Positions 9,172-18,014 of a stretch of 64,000 nt of DNA are shown piece by piece. The stretch's first letter is position 1. Each line of letters begins with the position of its first letter. The stretch covers positions 806,001-870,000 of the forward strand of contig NZ_SJPP01000002.1 in NCBI RefSeq assembly GCF_007860075.1, written 5' to 3'. Under the pieces are notes generated by a model. That model searched no databases, was not told the origin of the DNA, and saw only the letters and a program-made list of their open reading frames with translations. A program made the position numbers and the translations under genes. The DNA is from Symmachiella macrocystis. GTDB lineage: Bacteria; Planctomycetota; Planctomycetia; Planctomycetales; Planctomycetaceae.

Positions 9172-9543
9172 GTGGGAAAACTCACAATTGGATATGGGCT
9201 GATTCTTGTCGTGCTCGGAATCGCCGGGTATTACGGTTCTGGACAGGTGAGCAAGACGGCGTTGATCCCCGTCGCCTTGGGGATTCCAGCGATCATTTGC
9301 GGTGTGCTGGCAGAGGCCAAAGAGAATCTGCGGATGCATGTCATGCATGTCGCCGTGTTGATCGGGATCGTCGGCTTTGGCGGCGGTGTGCCGGGACTTA
9401 TCAAACTGTTTGGCGGCGATACGGGGGCTGGTCCGATGGCTCGTGGAGCATTGGCAGTGATCAGTGCAATATTTGTCGCTCTGTGCGTCAAATCATTCAT
9501 CGATGCCCGGCGACGCCGTAAAGCACGCGAAGCTAGCGAGTGA
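9172..9543 (+). CDS. Small integral membrane protein of unknown function
   Basis: The 123-residue product has four hydrophobic segments (about residues 5-25, 29-47, 57-76 and 90-110) and ends in a basic tail (DARRRRKAREASE), which places the C-terminus in the cytoplasm by the positive-inside rule. Translation starts at a GTG supported by AGGAG at 9158-9162. A central GFGGGVPGLIKLFGG loop is Gly-rich. I recognise no named family. Its last 11 bases overlap the end of the convergent PD40 protein gene, so the two transcripts are antisense at their tails. Confidence 0.7.
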   Translation: MGKLTIGYGLILVVLGIAGYYGSGQVSKTALIPVALGIPAIICGVLAEAKENLRMHVMHVAVLIGIVGFGGGVPGLIKLFGGDTGAGPMARGALAVISAIFVALCVKSFIDARRRRKAREASE

Positions 9544-10741
9544 CCGACGGGCGGGGTTGCCAATGCGGCCACATCGCACCGTGCCCGCTGGGGACGTCGG
9601 TGACCGCATGCACTTTTCCGCTCTCCAAGTCCATGACATACAGTTGGCGTGTCCCGCTACGCGTTGAGCCTAACGCGATCCGTGCGCCGCTGGGGTGGAC
9701 CACGGGATGGTAATTCAGCGTGCCCGGCTTGGAATGCGTGAGCTGTTTGGTTTTTCCATCCAACGTTGTGCGGAACAATTGCGTTCCCGCTTTGCCCGTT
9801 TGTTTTGCAAAAATGACCGACTGGCTGTCAGGGGTCCAGACCGGGAGGTCGCTGCTGCCACCATGGAAATCAAACACGTCGAAGATGGTTACCACGCCGC
9901 GATAGCCGTTGCGGTCACCGATTTTTTTCAGCCCGCTTCCATCCCGCCGCACAATGTGCGGATGACAGTCGTAATGCTCGCCTGAGACAAACACTAGCGA
10001 TTGACCGTCAGGGGACCAAGTGGGGGCGAAGTTGAATGGATGGCCGGTTTCGACGTGAACCGCATTCGAGCCGTCGGCATCGGCCAAATAGACCTGGTAG
10101 TTCTTGTGATAGGCGATCCGCTTGCCATCGGAGGACGCATTGAATCCGTAGGTGAAGCCATCCGCTCCGCTGCTCAAATCGACTTTATTGCGGCCGTCCC
10201 GATCCATGCGGTAGGGATGCGAAACGCCGTCGATTAAGGCTTGAAACCCGAATTGTGTGGAATCATTGGGCCAGTAGAACAGGCCCGAATTGTAGGGACT
10301 GACGCGTTCAACGGCCGTGACGTTGACGATCTTACCGGTGGGCAGATCGAGCGTGTGCATGTCGTACGTCCAACCGCCGGTCGCCATGCGGAAGGTCTTG
10401 TGTTCTTCTTCCCAGGCGGCATTTTCGGGGTCTTGCCAGCCGCTGCCAATGATGGCTGTCTCTCCGTCGGGGGACCACCCGGCGAACTGCGTCCACGTGT
10501 CGGCATTGGGAATTAATTCAGCAGCGACTTCGCGCGGAGCACTGCCGTCGCCGCGTACGACATGCGCCCGCATTGTCGCAGCGTTGGTGTGTCGGCCGCC
10601 GGGAAGATTCACACGAAATTGCGTATAACCAATCAGCGAATCCGTAGCAGCCGCATCCTGGGCAAGCACCGGCGAGGAAATGACGCAGAGCAGAACTGCG
10701 GCGGCAAGTATTGATCGCCCATAGTAATAGAGACGCTCCAC
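9533..10741 (-). CDS. Secreted TolB-like PD40 beta-propeller protein
   Basis: The 402-residue protein has a clear signal peptide (basic start, hydrophobic core LAAAVLLCVISSPVLA, cleavage before QDAA). It then shows repeated WD40-like PD40 blades with the consensus W-S-P-D-G: GWSPDGETAI, a degenerate blade with SSDGKRIAYH, TWSPDGQSLVFVSG, VWTPDSQSVIFAKQ and HPSGARIALGS. TolB-type propellers bind proteins or oligosaccharides in the periplasm. Planctomycete versions often occur alone and without known partners, as here. It is followed by the NagB fusion gene upstream on the same strand (43-base gap), so co-transcription is possible. Confidence 0.85.
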   Translation of the reverse strand: MERLYYYGRSILAAAVLLCVISSPVLAQDAAATDSLIGYTQFRVNLPGGRHTNAATMRAHVVRGDGSAPREVAAELIPNADTWTQFAGWSPDGETAIIGSGWQDPENAAWEEEHKTFRMATGGWTYDMHTLDLPTGKIVNVTAVERVSPYNSGLFYWPNDSTQFGFQALIDGVSHPYRMDRDGRNKVDLSSGADGFTYGFNASSDGKRIAYHKNYQVYLADADGSNAVHVETGHPFNFAPTWSPDGQSLVFVSGEHYDCHPHIVRRDGSGLKKIGDRNGYRGVVTIFDVFDFHGGSSDLPVWTPDSQSVIFAKQTGKAGTQLFRTTLDGKTKQLTHSKPGTLNYHPVVHPSGARIALGSTRSGTRQLYVMDLESGKVHAVTDVPSGHGAMWPHWQPRPSVTR

Positions 10742-10784
10742 AAACCACTCCTACGGCCGTACAGACTACAGCATATGGTCTCAA

Positions 10785-12680
10785 TTATAGTTGCCCACGC
10801 CAGCGGGCAAAACCTTCGAGCCCGTAGAACTCAGGTAGCCCGAGGTTGTTGTAGACATCGGCGGTCTTTTTAGTCCGTTCCTCGGCACGCAACCAAAATT
10901 CGCGTTTGTCCGAACCGGGGAAACGAGCGGCGTCTTTTTGTGACTCGTGTCGGAAGATCGCCAATTTCTTGCGATGCATCAACTCGAAGCTGAGCGGCAC
11001 AACGCGGTCGATTTCGTGCGGATCGTATTCCTGCCAAGCACCCCGGTACAACCAGACTTCCGGCTTGACCGCCTCGTCGACTTCTTCCAGAGCGGCAAGA
11101 ATGGCTTTAGCGCACATCCGGTGTGTGCCGTGCGGATCGGACAGGTCGCCCGCCACATAGATTTGTCCCGGATTCAAATCGGACAACAGATCGGCAACAA
11201 TGTGCACGTCGTCTTCACCGATGGGCCGTTTTGTGACTTTACCAGTTTGGTAAAACGGCAAATCCAGGAACCGTAATTTTTCACGCGGCACACCCGCTTC
11301 GACAGCCGCGGTCGTGGCCTCGGTTTTGCGAATCAAGCCTTTGATGTTCAATAGCTCTTCGGTATCGGGATCGCCGGACTGCTTGGTCGCCAGGCTGTCG
11401 CGACAACGTTTATGAAAGGCGCGTGTCTCTTCGGTGGCGAGTCCGAAAGTTTCTTCGTATTCATCGACATAGTCAATGTGCCGTAGGGCATCGTGATCGA
11501 ATACGGCGATATTCCCGCTGGTCATATAGGCAATGTAGACATCGTGTCCCTGGTCGACCATTGTGATCAGCGTGCCTCCCATAGAAATTACGTCGTCGTC
11601 CGGGTGAGGGCTGAAAACGATGACGGTCTGTTTTTCCTTGTTGGCCGGATGCGTGCAAATGCCTTGCATGAACTCGTCAAAGATTTTCATGCAGATCGCT
11701 TCTGCCTCACCGTTGTGGCGGAGCAAATCGTGTAGGTGGTTTCCCATGAAATCATCGCGGTTCAATTTCAGCAACGGTTTGCCGATCTTCTCCGACAGAC
11801 CGATGACGGCGCGTTTTGTCAATTCCGGCGTCCATGCGACCGGGCCGACAATCCACGGGGTTTCGACCGCAGTCAACTTGCTAGCGGCGGCAACATCCAC
11901 CACGAAGACGGCTTGCGGATGTTTTTGCAGGAAACTGGCAGAGACCTCTTCTGTGATTTCCCCTTCGACCGCCCGCTTCACGACCGGCGCTTTGTGTTCG
12001 CCCAGGGCCATGATGAAGATTTTTCCAGCGGACAAAATCGAGCCGACCCCCATCGTGATGGCTTCCATGGGGACGTTTTCCAGCCCGAAAAATGAATCAG
12101 CTGCGTCTCCCCGCGTGACGGGATCGAGAGTGACCTTGCGGGTCAGACTCTCACGAGAACTTCCCGGTTCATTGAAACCAATGTGCCCCGTCCGGCCGAT
12201 GCCCAACAGTTGAATATCAATGCCGCCGGCGCGTTCGATTTGGCGTTCGTAATCGTCGCAGAACGCTTCCACTTCCTCGCGAGGAATGTCCCCTTTGGGG
12301 ATATGGATGTTCTCTTCGGGAATGTTGACGTGGTCGAAGAAGGTTTCGTTCATCCACCGCCGATAACTGTGAATCGACGTTGAATCCATGGGGTAGTATT
12401 CGTCGAGATTGAACGTTACCACGCGCGAAAAATCGAGGTCTTCCTCGTTATGGAGCCGAATCAACTCACGGTAGACACCGATAGGAGTCGAGCCGGTCGG
12501 CAATCCCAGCACCGTGGGGGTTCCTGCGGAATTGTTTTCACGGATGAGACTCTCGATGACAAGCGAGACATGCTTATCGGCTTCAGCCGACGTCTCAAAC
12601 ATCAACGTGGGAATCTTTGTTTGCCGTAAATACTGGGCGGATTGATTTGAGCGCGGACGTTTGACAACGTTGGTGTCCAT
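10785..12680 (-). CDS. nagB: Glucosamine-6-phosphate deaminase fused to a PIG-L/LmbE deacetylase domain
   Basis: Residues ~25-270 form a NagB domain, which converts glucosamine-6-phosphate to fructose-6-phosphate and ammonia. Visible motifs are the phosphate loop GLPTGSTPIG, the NLDEYYP segment and GIGRTGHIGFNEPGS. In the last motif the Asp of E. coli NagB (Asp141) is replaced by Thr, while His and Glu remain. Residues ~355-600 form a PIG-L/LmbE zinc deacetylase with SPHPDDD at ~357-363. Two-domain proteins of this size are known in Bacteroidetes and planctomycetes. I start at ATG 12680 (MDTNVVKRP), because the 51 residues before it are basic and unlike the family. The fusion suggests coupled deacetylation and deamination of an amino sugar, but which substrate the second domain uses is unproven. 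Confidence 0.9.
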   Translation of the reverse strand: MDTNVVKRPRSNQSAQYLRQTKIPTLMFETSAEADKHVSLVIESLIRENNSAGTPTVLGLPTGSTPIGVYRELIRLHNEEDLDFSRVVTFNLDEYYPMDSTSIHSYRRWMNETFFDHVNIPEENIHIPKGDIPREEVEAFCDDYERQIERAGGIDIQLLGIGRTGHIGFNEPGSSRESLTRKVTLDPVTRGDAADSFFGLENVPMEAITMGVGSILSAGKIFIMALGEHKAPVVKRAVEGEITEEVSASFLQKHPQAVFVVDVAAASKLTAVETPWIVGPVAWTPELTKRAVIGLSEKIGKPLLKLNRDDFMGNHLHDLLRHNGEAEAICMKIFDEFMQGICTHPANKEKQTVIVFSPHPDDDVISMGGTLITMVDQGHDVYIAYMTSGNIAVFDHDALRHIDYVDEYEETFGLATEETRAFHKRCRDSLATKQSGDPDTEELLNIKGLIRKTEATTAAVEAGVPREKLRFLDLPFYQTGKVTKRPIGEDDVHIVADLLSDLNPGQIYVAGDLSDPHGTHRMCAKAILAALEEVDEAVKPEVWLYRGAWQEYDPHEIDRVVPLSFELMHRKKLAIFRHESQKDAARFPGSDKREFWLRAEERTKKTADVYNNLGLPEFYGLEGFARWRGQL

Positions 12681-13086
12681 GTGATCAAGACTTCTTAAAT
12701 ATAACGGTGGTGGGGGGGCAGTTTTGCCGCGAAGTGACAACGCGCATGTGAATAACATACGAAAACCGAGCCCGAAATCGATGTCGCGACAGATCGTTCC
12801 GCTCAGTAATAACAAATCGTGTTGGCAGCGCACAATTGATGGAACCGGGGTTCCGAATTGACTTGAAAGTCGATTTTACCAAAAACAGCGGTGTTTTGCT
12901 CAAAACCGGCAAGGATTTTCTTGAGAGTTTATTCAAAATTCACGAAACAACCTGAAATAAACTTAGCTTTGCCTAGTCCGCACAAATGCCACAAACGTTA
13001 AACCCGTACCGGACGAATCGGAAACGATACGCTACAATGGCCGCGTAGACCCGTTTTACTTCAATCAACCTGGAATCCGTTTACAG
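12681..13086. promoter_or_regulatory. Divergent intergenic region between nagB fusion and PIG-L deacetylase
   Basis: This 406-base gap separates two divergent genes that both encode PIG-L-type domains and should contain both promoters. A plausible -10 TACAAT lies at 13033-13038 for the rightward gene, without a good -35. The middle (12880-12970) is AT-richer than its surroundings. No repeat or operator palindrome stood out. Confidence 0.3.
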
Positions 13087-13851
13087 ATGTCAGACGAACA
13101 CTTACCGCCCCGCATCTTGGCCATTCATGCCCACCCTGATGATGTCGAAATTCAATGTGCGGGAACCTTGGCGTTGCTCAAAGAGCAGGGCTGCCAGATC
13201 ACGATTGCTACGATGACCGCCGGCGATTGCGGGAGCGCTGAGATGGGACCGGAGGAAATCGCCCGCGTCCGTCGCGGCGAAGCTCAGGCTGCAGCGGATT
13301 TGTTGGGCGCGGATTATATGTGTCTGGAATTCCGCGACTTTTGCATCATCATCGACCATGAAGGGCGGCGGAAAACAACCGAAGCCGTCCGTCGCGCGCG
13401 GCCCGATATTGTGCTGACGGCGCCGCCGGTGGATTACATGAGCGACCACGAAATGACCAGCCGCTTGGTCCGAGATGCCTGTTTCATGGCACCGGCACCG
13501 AATTATTCGACTGAACAGTGGGATCCCGCCCCCCCGATCGACGCTATTCCTCATCTGTATTACACCGATTCGGTGGAGGGAATTGACTGGTTCGGCAACG
13601 ACATTCCGCCGGATTTCATCGTCGACATCAGCCGCTCAATCGATTTGAAGCAAGAAATGCTAGCTTGTCATGCGAGTCAACGGAATTGGCTGCTCCGCCA
13701 GCATGGAATCGATGAATACTTGGAAAGTAGCCGTCGCTGGAGCGCTGCCCGCGGTCAGCAGAAGGGAGTCGCTTACGGCGAAGGGTTTCGCCAGCACAGT
13801 GGTCATCCCTATCCTGGAGACAACCGGTTATGGGAGCTGCTGAACTCCTAG
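13087..13851 (+). CDS. PIG-L/LmbE family zinc-dependent deacetylase (BshB1-like)
   Basis: The 254-residue protein has the metal-binding motif HAHPDD (residues 14-19) at the end of the first strand and a second metal ligand in YMSDHEMTS (~117-125). These are the three zinc-binding positions of PIG-L enzymes, which remove acetyl groups from GlcNAc-containing substrates such as GlcNAc-malate in bacillithiol synthesis or GlcNAc-inositol in mycothiol synthesis. The length and the MTAGDCGS segment resemble the BshB1 type. It is divergent from the NagB-PIG-L fusion, suggesting a shared amino-sugar theme, although no thiol-synthesis partners are nearby. The substrate is not determined. Confidence 0.85.
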   Translation: MSDEHLPPRILAIHAHPDDVEIQCAGTLALLKEQGCQITIATMTAGDCGSAEMGPEEIARVRRGEAQAAADLLGADYMCLEFRDFCIIIDHEGRRKTTEAVRRARPDIVLTAPPVDYMSDHEMTSRLVRDACFMAPAPNYSTEQWDPAPPIDAIPHLYYTDSVEGIDWFGNDIPPDFIVDISRSIDLKQEMLACHASQRNWLLRQHGIDEYLESSRRWSAARGQQKGVAYGEGFRQHSGHPYPGDNRLWELLNS

Positions 13852-14067
13852 TCTTGCAGCAATATTTCGTGACAGCACTCTGAAAACTGCCCAATAATTG
13901 CTGCAGTTCTTGTCTGAGGACGACCAATCCTGCCTAAAATCGATTGAGTCATAGAGGCAAAAGAATTAAACTGCGTGCTTCGAGGATTCGATATTACGAA
14001 ATGGTTCCGCAACCGCGACCATCTCTCAGTGGATTTTGAAGGTTCAGAAGTCAGGAGTTTTTTCGTC

Positions 14068-14295
14068 ATGTCAGATGAGGCGACCACTGTAGAGCAGAGC
14101 GTTTCGACGGAAACCGAGGAGGCCTCGACATTCCCCGGCAGCGAATTCGACCGCCAAGAACTTGCGCATTTTTCCTCCGACGACACTGAAGTCACAGCGA
14201 ATATCGGGAAGATGTTGACGATTTTCTTCTTCTATTCGTTAGTGGCCATGATGTGCGTCACCCTTTGGGCCTGGTGGATTTCTTCCAGCAATTAG
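14068..14295 (+). CDS. Small single-pass membrane protein of unknown function
   Basis: I start this 75-residue protein at ATG 14068 because AGGAG lies at 14053-14057, a correct distance upstream; the longer frame from 13975 lacks such a site. The N-terminal two thirds are acidic and hydrophilic. One transmembrane helix (about residues 50-70, FFFYSLVAMMCVTLWAWW) is followed by a very short tail, so the protein is probably tail-anchored. No family is recognised. It stands alone between the PIG-L gene and the flippase-like gene. Confidence 0.6.
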   Translation: MSDEATTVEQSVSTETEEASTFPGSEFDRQELAHFSSDDTEVTANIGKMLTIFFFYSLVAMMCVTLWAWWISSSN

Positions 14296-14466
14296 GCCGT
14301 ATCTCCATCGATCAACGCTCGTTTCCGACGCTTGTTACGCCATAAGCCATCTTGACTTAGGCGAGCGATCGTGCAAGAAACGATTGGGCAGATCCAACCG
14401 CAGCATCGAAAGTGCGCATGTTGGGGATTGTTGACGACATTCCACGATGCTGAGGAGACTCGACCG

Positions 14467-15588
14467 TTGGATAAGCTTTTTGCGATCGCCGGGAAACTCA
14501 AATGGCCTTTTGCCATTGGCATGTTGGGCTATTTGCTGTTTCAACATTGGGATAATTTCAAAAGCCTGCTGCACGGCCAAAAAAACTGGGGCTTTTTTGC
14601 TTTGGGATTCACACTGGTCGCCGGCTGCGCTGCTTTAACGTTCGTCCGTTGGTACCTGTTGGTCTGGGCGCAGGAATTTGACTTCACGCTTAAAGACGCT
14701 TTTCGGTTGGGCGGATTTGGACTGCTCTGCAACTACGGCGGACCGGGCATTGTCGGTGGGGATTTACTGAAAGCGGCCATGGTCGCTCGGAATCAACAGT
14801 CACGCCGTGCCGTCGCTGCCGCCACTGTCGTTTTGGATCGCATCTTAGGACTGCTCGCGCTGTTTATGGTCGGCGCTTTGGCGACGCTCTTCGTAGACTT
14901 CGACACCGCCGCATTAAATGAAGCGGCTGCGACAGCTGCTGCGGCCGATAAAACCCAAGACCAAGGCTTTTTAGCTTCGGTGCCCATGATGTCGGTGGTT
15001 GGCTGGAGTCTGTGGGTCGGTTCGATTGTGGGTGTTGCGGGCCTGATGATCATGCTCACTCCCGGTTCAACCCGCTGGCCGATCTTGCAAAAGCTGGTTG
15101 GACTCAAATACGTAGGAAAAACGTTGGCGGATCTGCTGAACGGGATTGCCCTCTATCAAACCAAACGGCGTGTCGTCTCTCTAGCTGTCGTGATCAGCCT
15201 CATCGGACATGCAGGACTGGTGGCGGGCTTTTATTGCTGTGCCCGATCGCTGAATGCGTGGGTTCCGAATCTGTGGGCACACTATTATTTCATGCCTGCT
15301 GCGGAGTTATTCGCATCGGTCATTCCGGTTCCCGGTGGCGTGGGACCATTGGAAGGAGCGATCTCGTTCTTCTATGGGCTGACGGCTGTAGGACACGTCA
15401 CCAAGGATACCGCTGAAGCCACCGGTGTGGCGGCGGCGTTGGTGTTTCGGGTCACAAGCGTCGTGACGGCGGTGATGGGAGCAGGCTATTACATGCTCAC
15501 CAAACCCAAGTCGGAGCCAGACCTGCTGTCCAGCGATCCCTTGGAGCCGTCGCAAGAGCCGACTTCGGCCACGAAATTGCCTGCCTAG
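14467..15588 (+). CDS. Lysylphosphatidylglycerol synthase TM region / UPF0104 flippase-like membrane protein
   Basis: The protein has about eight transmembrane segments in the arrangement of the UPF0104/AglD2 domain (the membrane half of MprF). It includes the conserved NYGGPGIVGGDLLKAAMV turn and a late PVPGGVGPLEGA motif, both hallmarks of the family. Such proteins are implicated in lipid flipping or lipid modification. I prefer a TTG start at 14467, since GAGGAG lies 9 bases upstream and the 32 residues before it (from GTG 14371) are hydrophilic and unlike the family. The C-terminal ~25 residues are a Ser/Pro-rich tail. No soluble synthase domain is attached, so its cargo is unknown. Confidence 0.85.
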   Translation: MDKLFAIAGKLKWPFAIGMLGYLLFQHWDNFKSLLHGQKNWGFFALGFTLVAGCAALTFVRWYLLVWAQEFDFTLKDAFRLGGFGLLCNYGGPGIVGGDLLKAAMVARNQQSRRAVAAATVVLDRILGLLALFMVGALATLFVDFDTAALNEAAATAAAADKTQDQGFLASVPMMSVVGWSLWVGSIVGVAGLMIMLTPGSTRWPILQKLVGLKYVGKTLADLLNGIALYQTKRRVVSLAVVISLIGHAGLVAGFYCCARSLNAWVPNLWAHYYFMPAAELFASVIPVPGGVGPLEGAISFFYGLTAVGHVTKDTAEATGVAAALVFRVTSVVTAVMGAGYYMLTKPKSEPDLLSSDPLEPSQEPTSATKLPA

Positions 15589-15636
15589 TACCGCGTCCAT
15601 TGCTGGAATAGATGGCGGCAGGGCAGGGGGGGAGGG

Positions 15637-16584
15637 TCAGTTTTGCTCGACAGAATAAGGGAGAGGTTTCCCCTGTAACCCAGCGTGAAGATTCTCCACC
15701 GTCATGCGCAGCATCCGTTCACGGGTGCGGTTTGAGGCACTGCCCAGGTGCGGCGTGATGATCAGATTCTCCAGCGCCAACAGTTCATGCCCGCGCGGCA
15801 ACGGTTCCGGATCGGTGACATCGATCCCCGCCGCGGCAATTTGCCCGGTCGAGAGCGCGGTATAGAGTGCGGCCGGATCGACCACCGGGCCGCGGGCCAT
15901 GTTGATCAAGATGGCCGATGATTTCATCATCGCAAACTGTGGCCCGGAGATCAGTCCAGTTGTTTCCGGCGTCAGCGGGCAGTTAAGCGCTACGAAATCA
16001 CTCTCGGCTAGCAAATCGTCTAAGCTGCGATACTCCGCTTTGTAGTCGCTTTCCGCTGAGGAGTCGCGATGGCGGTTGTGATAAATGATCTGCATATCGA
16101 AACCGGCGGCGCGCTTGGCCACCTGTTTGCCGATACGGCCCATGCCAACGATTCCCAGCTTGCTGCCGGTCACTTCCTGTCCAATGAGAATGGCCGGATC
16201 ATAGTGGAGAAACTCCGGGCTATGCGCATACTGGTCACCAACCACCACATTCCGGGCCGTCGCCAACATCAATGCCATTGTCATATCGGCGGTCGCAGCA
16301 TCGAGGCAACCGGGCGTATTGCCAACCGGAATACCGCGCTGCAGGGCAGCGGCCACGTCAATGTGATCGACGCCAACGCCATGATTGCTGATCACCTTCA
16401 GCTGGGGCGCCCGGTCCAGCATGGGGCCATCGACTTGGGGATGTCCGTACGCAATGATCGCTTCGGCACGGGCCAGGGCAGGGGAGTCAGGAGCGTCGTC
16501 CCAGGCGAGCACTTCAAATTCCGCGCCAAGCATCTCCAACAACGGTTGCGGCAATCCGTCTCCCATAATGGGGATTTGAGTCAT
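15637..16584 (-). CDS. D-2-hydroxyacid dehydrogenase (NAD-binding)
   Basis: This 315-residue enzyme has the two-lobed D-isomer-specific 2-hydroxyacid dehydrogenase fold. The NAD-binding loop GIVGMGRIGKQVA is at ~149-161, with catalytic Arg in NMARGPVVD (~230-238), Glu in TDPEPLP (~260) and His in ITPHLGSA (~280). It likely interconverts a 2-keto acid and a D-2-hydroxy acid, such as glyoxylate/glycolate or hydroxypyruvate/glycerate. ATG 16584 is favoured over ATG 16590 because AGGGA sits 6 bases upstream of the former and directly abuts the latter. It may be co-transcribed with the DUF5009 gene end-to-start on the minus strand. Confidence 0.92.
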   Translation of the reverse strand: MTQIPIMGDGLPQPLLEMLGAEFEVLAWDDAPDSPALARAEAIIAYGHPQVDGPMLDRAPQLKVISNHGVGVDHIDVAAALQRGIPVGNTPGCLDAATADMTMALMLATARNVVVGDQYAHSPEFLHYDPAILIGQEVTGSKLGIVGMGRIGKQVAKRAAGFDMQIIYHNRHRDSSAESDYKAEYRSLDDLLAESDFVALNCPLTPETTGLISGPQFAMMKSSAILINMARGPVVDPAALYTALSTGQIAAAGIDVTDPEPLPRGHELLALENLIITPHLGSASNRTRERMLRMTVENLHAGLQGKPLPYSVEQN

Positions 16585-16645
16585 GATCATTCCCTGTTCT
16601 ATGATTCAATCTCAGCTAAAGGCCATTGGCATTTTCGTAGGTGGT

Positions 16646-17845
16646 TTAGATGCGGAGGAAGATTTTACGGCGGTACATCCACAGACAAATCAACCACATA
16701 ACCAACAGGATCGCGGTATGCTCGACCAGCGATGCGTATTGTTCGCCGAAGATGTTGAATATCTCTTGGCCGAGGTGTGTTTGGTAGGTCTCACGAATCC
16801 AACCTTTGAACAACCAAGTCATAATATAAATGGCGATGGAATTCATGCCGACAACCACCGCCGGCCACGCCCAAAACTGGATGCCTGCCAGGTCGATGAT
16901 GCCGTAGAACGCCGCCAGGATCAATAAGCAAATCCCGCTGCTATAGATCGTCCAACTCGGCGTCCAAATCCGCTTCACGATGGGGCAGATGTCGAAGTCA
17001 TCCAACGCATAACCGGCGGCCATGGCCACAGCCCCGGTGCCGATGAGGATCAAGAACTTGCGTCCGCCCCCGCGCGGTCCGCGGAGCAGTTCTCCCGCCA
17101 TCAATCCAAAGATCATCGTGGCTAAAGAGGGAATAAAACTGAGCGTGTGATACCCACCACCATTGTTTTGAAACGCGGTACTGCGTGGAAAGAGATTCAA
17201 AAACCAAACGTCAAACGCATGTGCCGCGTTCGTGTTTTTATTCCAATGTGCGGCGAACCCTGAGAGGTTGTACTGCCAATCGGGATCCACACCGGCGGAT
17301 GCGTAGTCAAAATCCGTACCGGGTAACGGCCAGACGGCAAACAGTGTCCAATAACCAATGAGCACCAACATGGCAGCGGTGAACTGAACTTTGGCGGAGC
17401 GGCCCCAGAGCAGAAACAAAAACACGTACCCCAGCCCGATCTGTGAAACGACATCTTCGAACGTCCAATAGGTTTCGGGCTTATGGTTCGAGCGGAGAAA
17501 CACGCCCAGCAGCGTTAAAGTGATGCCGCGAAACAACGCATGGCGAAACATCTGGCCGTGAGAATCGCCACGGCGTTGCCGACTGGCGTACGAATAAGCC
17601 ATCGAGACGCCGACCATGAACATGAACGAGGGTTGAATCAAATCCCAAGCGACGCAGCCCACCCAGGGAAGGTGCTCCATCTGCCGAGCAATTTCCTGCC
17701 ACATTGAACTGTCGGGATGATGTGTGGCAACCTCGGCCAATCCCAATCCGCCCGAAGCCATCGCCAACATCGTGAAACCGCGATAGGCATCTAAAGAGAC
17801 CAAACGCGGCGCGGGTGTCAGCGAGGCGGCTGGCGTCGTGGTCAT
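16646..17845 (-). CDS. DUF5009 / HGSNAT-like (NagX) membrane acyltransferase
   Basis: The product is a polytopic membrane protein with about ten hydrophobic segments. It starts with the signature LVSLDAYRGFTMLAM, the first helix of the heparan-alpha-glucosaminide N-acetyltransferase/NagX family, followed by an Asp in CVAWDLIQPSFMFMVG. Relatives transfer acetyl groups across a membrane to terminal glucosamine residues of polysaccharides. That fits an organism with many polysaccharide-active genes, but the substrate here is not shown. I start at ATG 17845 (MTTTPAAS) because the 37 preceding residues are not family-like. It lies 61 bases before the hydroxyacid dehydrogenase on the same strand. 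Confidence 0.85.
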   Translation of the reverse strand: MTTTPAASLTPAPRLVSLDAYRGFTMLAMASGGLGLAEVATHHPDSSMWQEIARQMEHLPWVGCVAWDLIQPSFMFMVGVSMAYSYASRQRRGDSHGQMFRHALFRGITLTLLGVFLRSNHKPETYWTFEDVVSQIGLGYVFLFLLWGRSAKVQFTAAMLVLIGYWTLFAVWPLPGTDFDYASAGVDPDWQYNLSGFAAHWNKNTNAAHAFDVWFLNLFPRSTAFQNNGGGYHTLSFIPSLATMIFGLMAGELLRGPRGGGRKFLILIGTGAVAMAAGYALDDFDICPIVKRIWTPSWTIYSSGICLLILAAFYGIIDLAGIQFWAWPAVVVGMNSIAIYIMTWLFKGWIRETYQTHLGQEIFNIFGEQYASLVEHTAILLVMWLICLWMYRRKIFLRI

Positions 17846-18014
17846 GTGAAGATCGGTCGTCCTTGTTGAAGGGAAATCAGGCACATCCGCCGCTCGGGCT
17901 CGTGCATCGTCACATAGAAGTATTAGGATGCCATTGGCAAAGTCAGTGTCACCCAAATCCCAAAAACAAACCGTGACAAACCGCTAAGATTTCACCGGCT
18001 GGTTAGAGGGAGGA

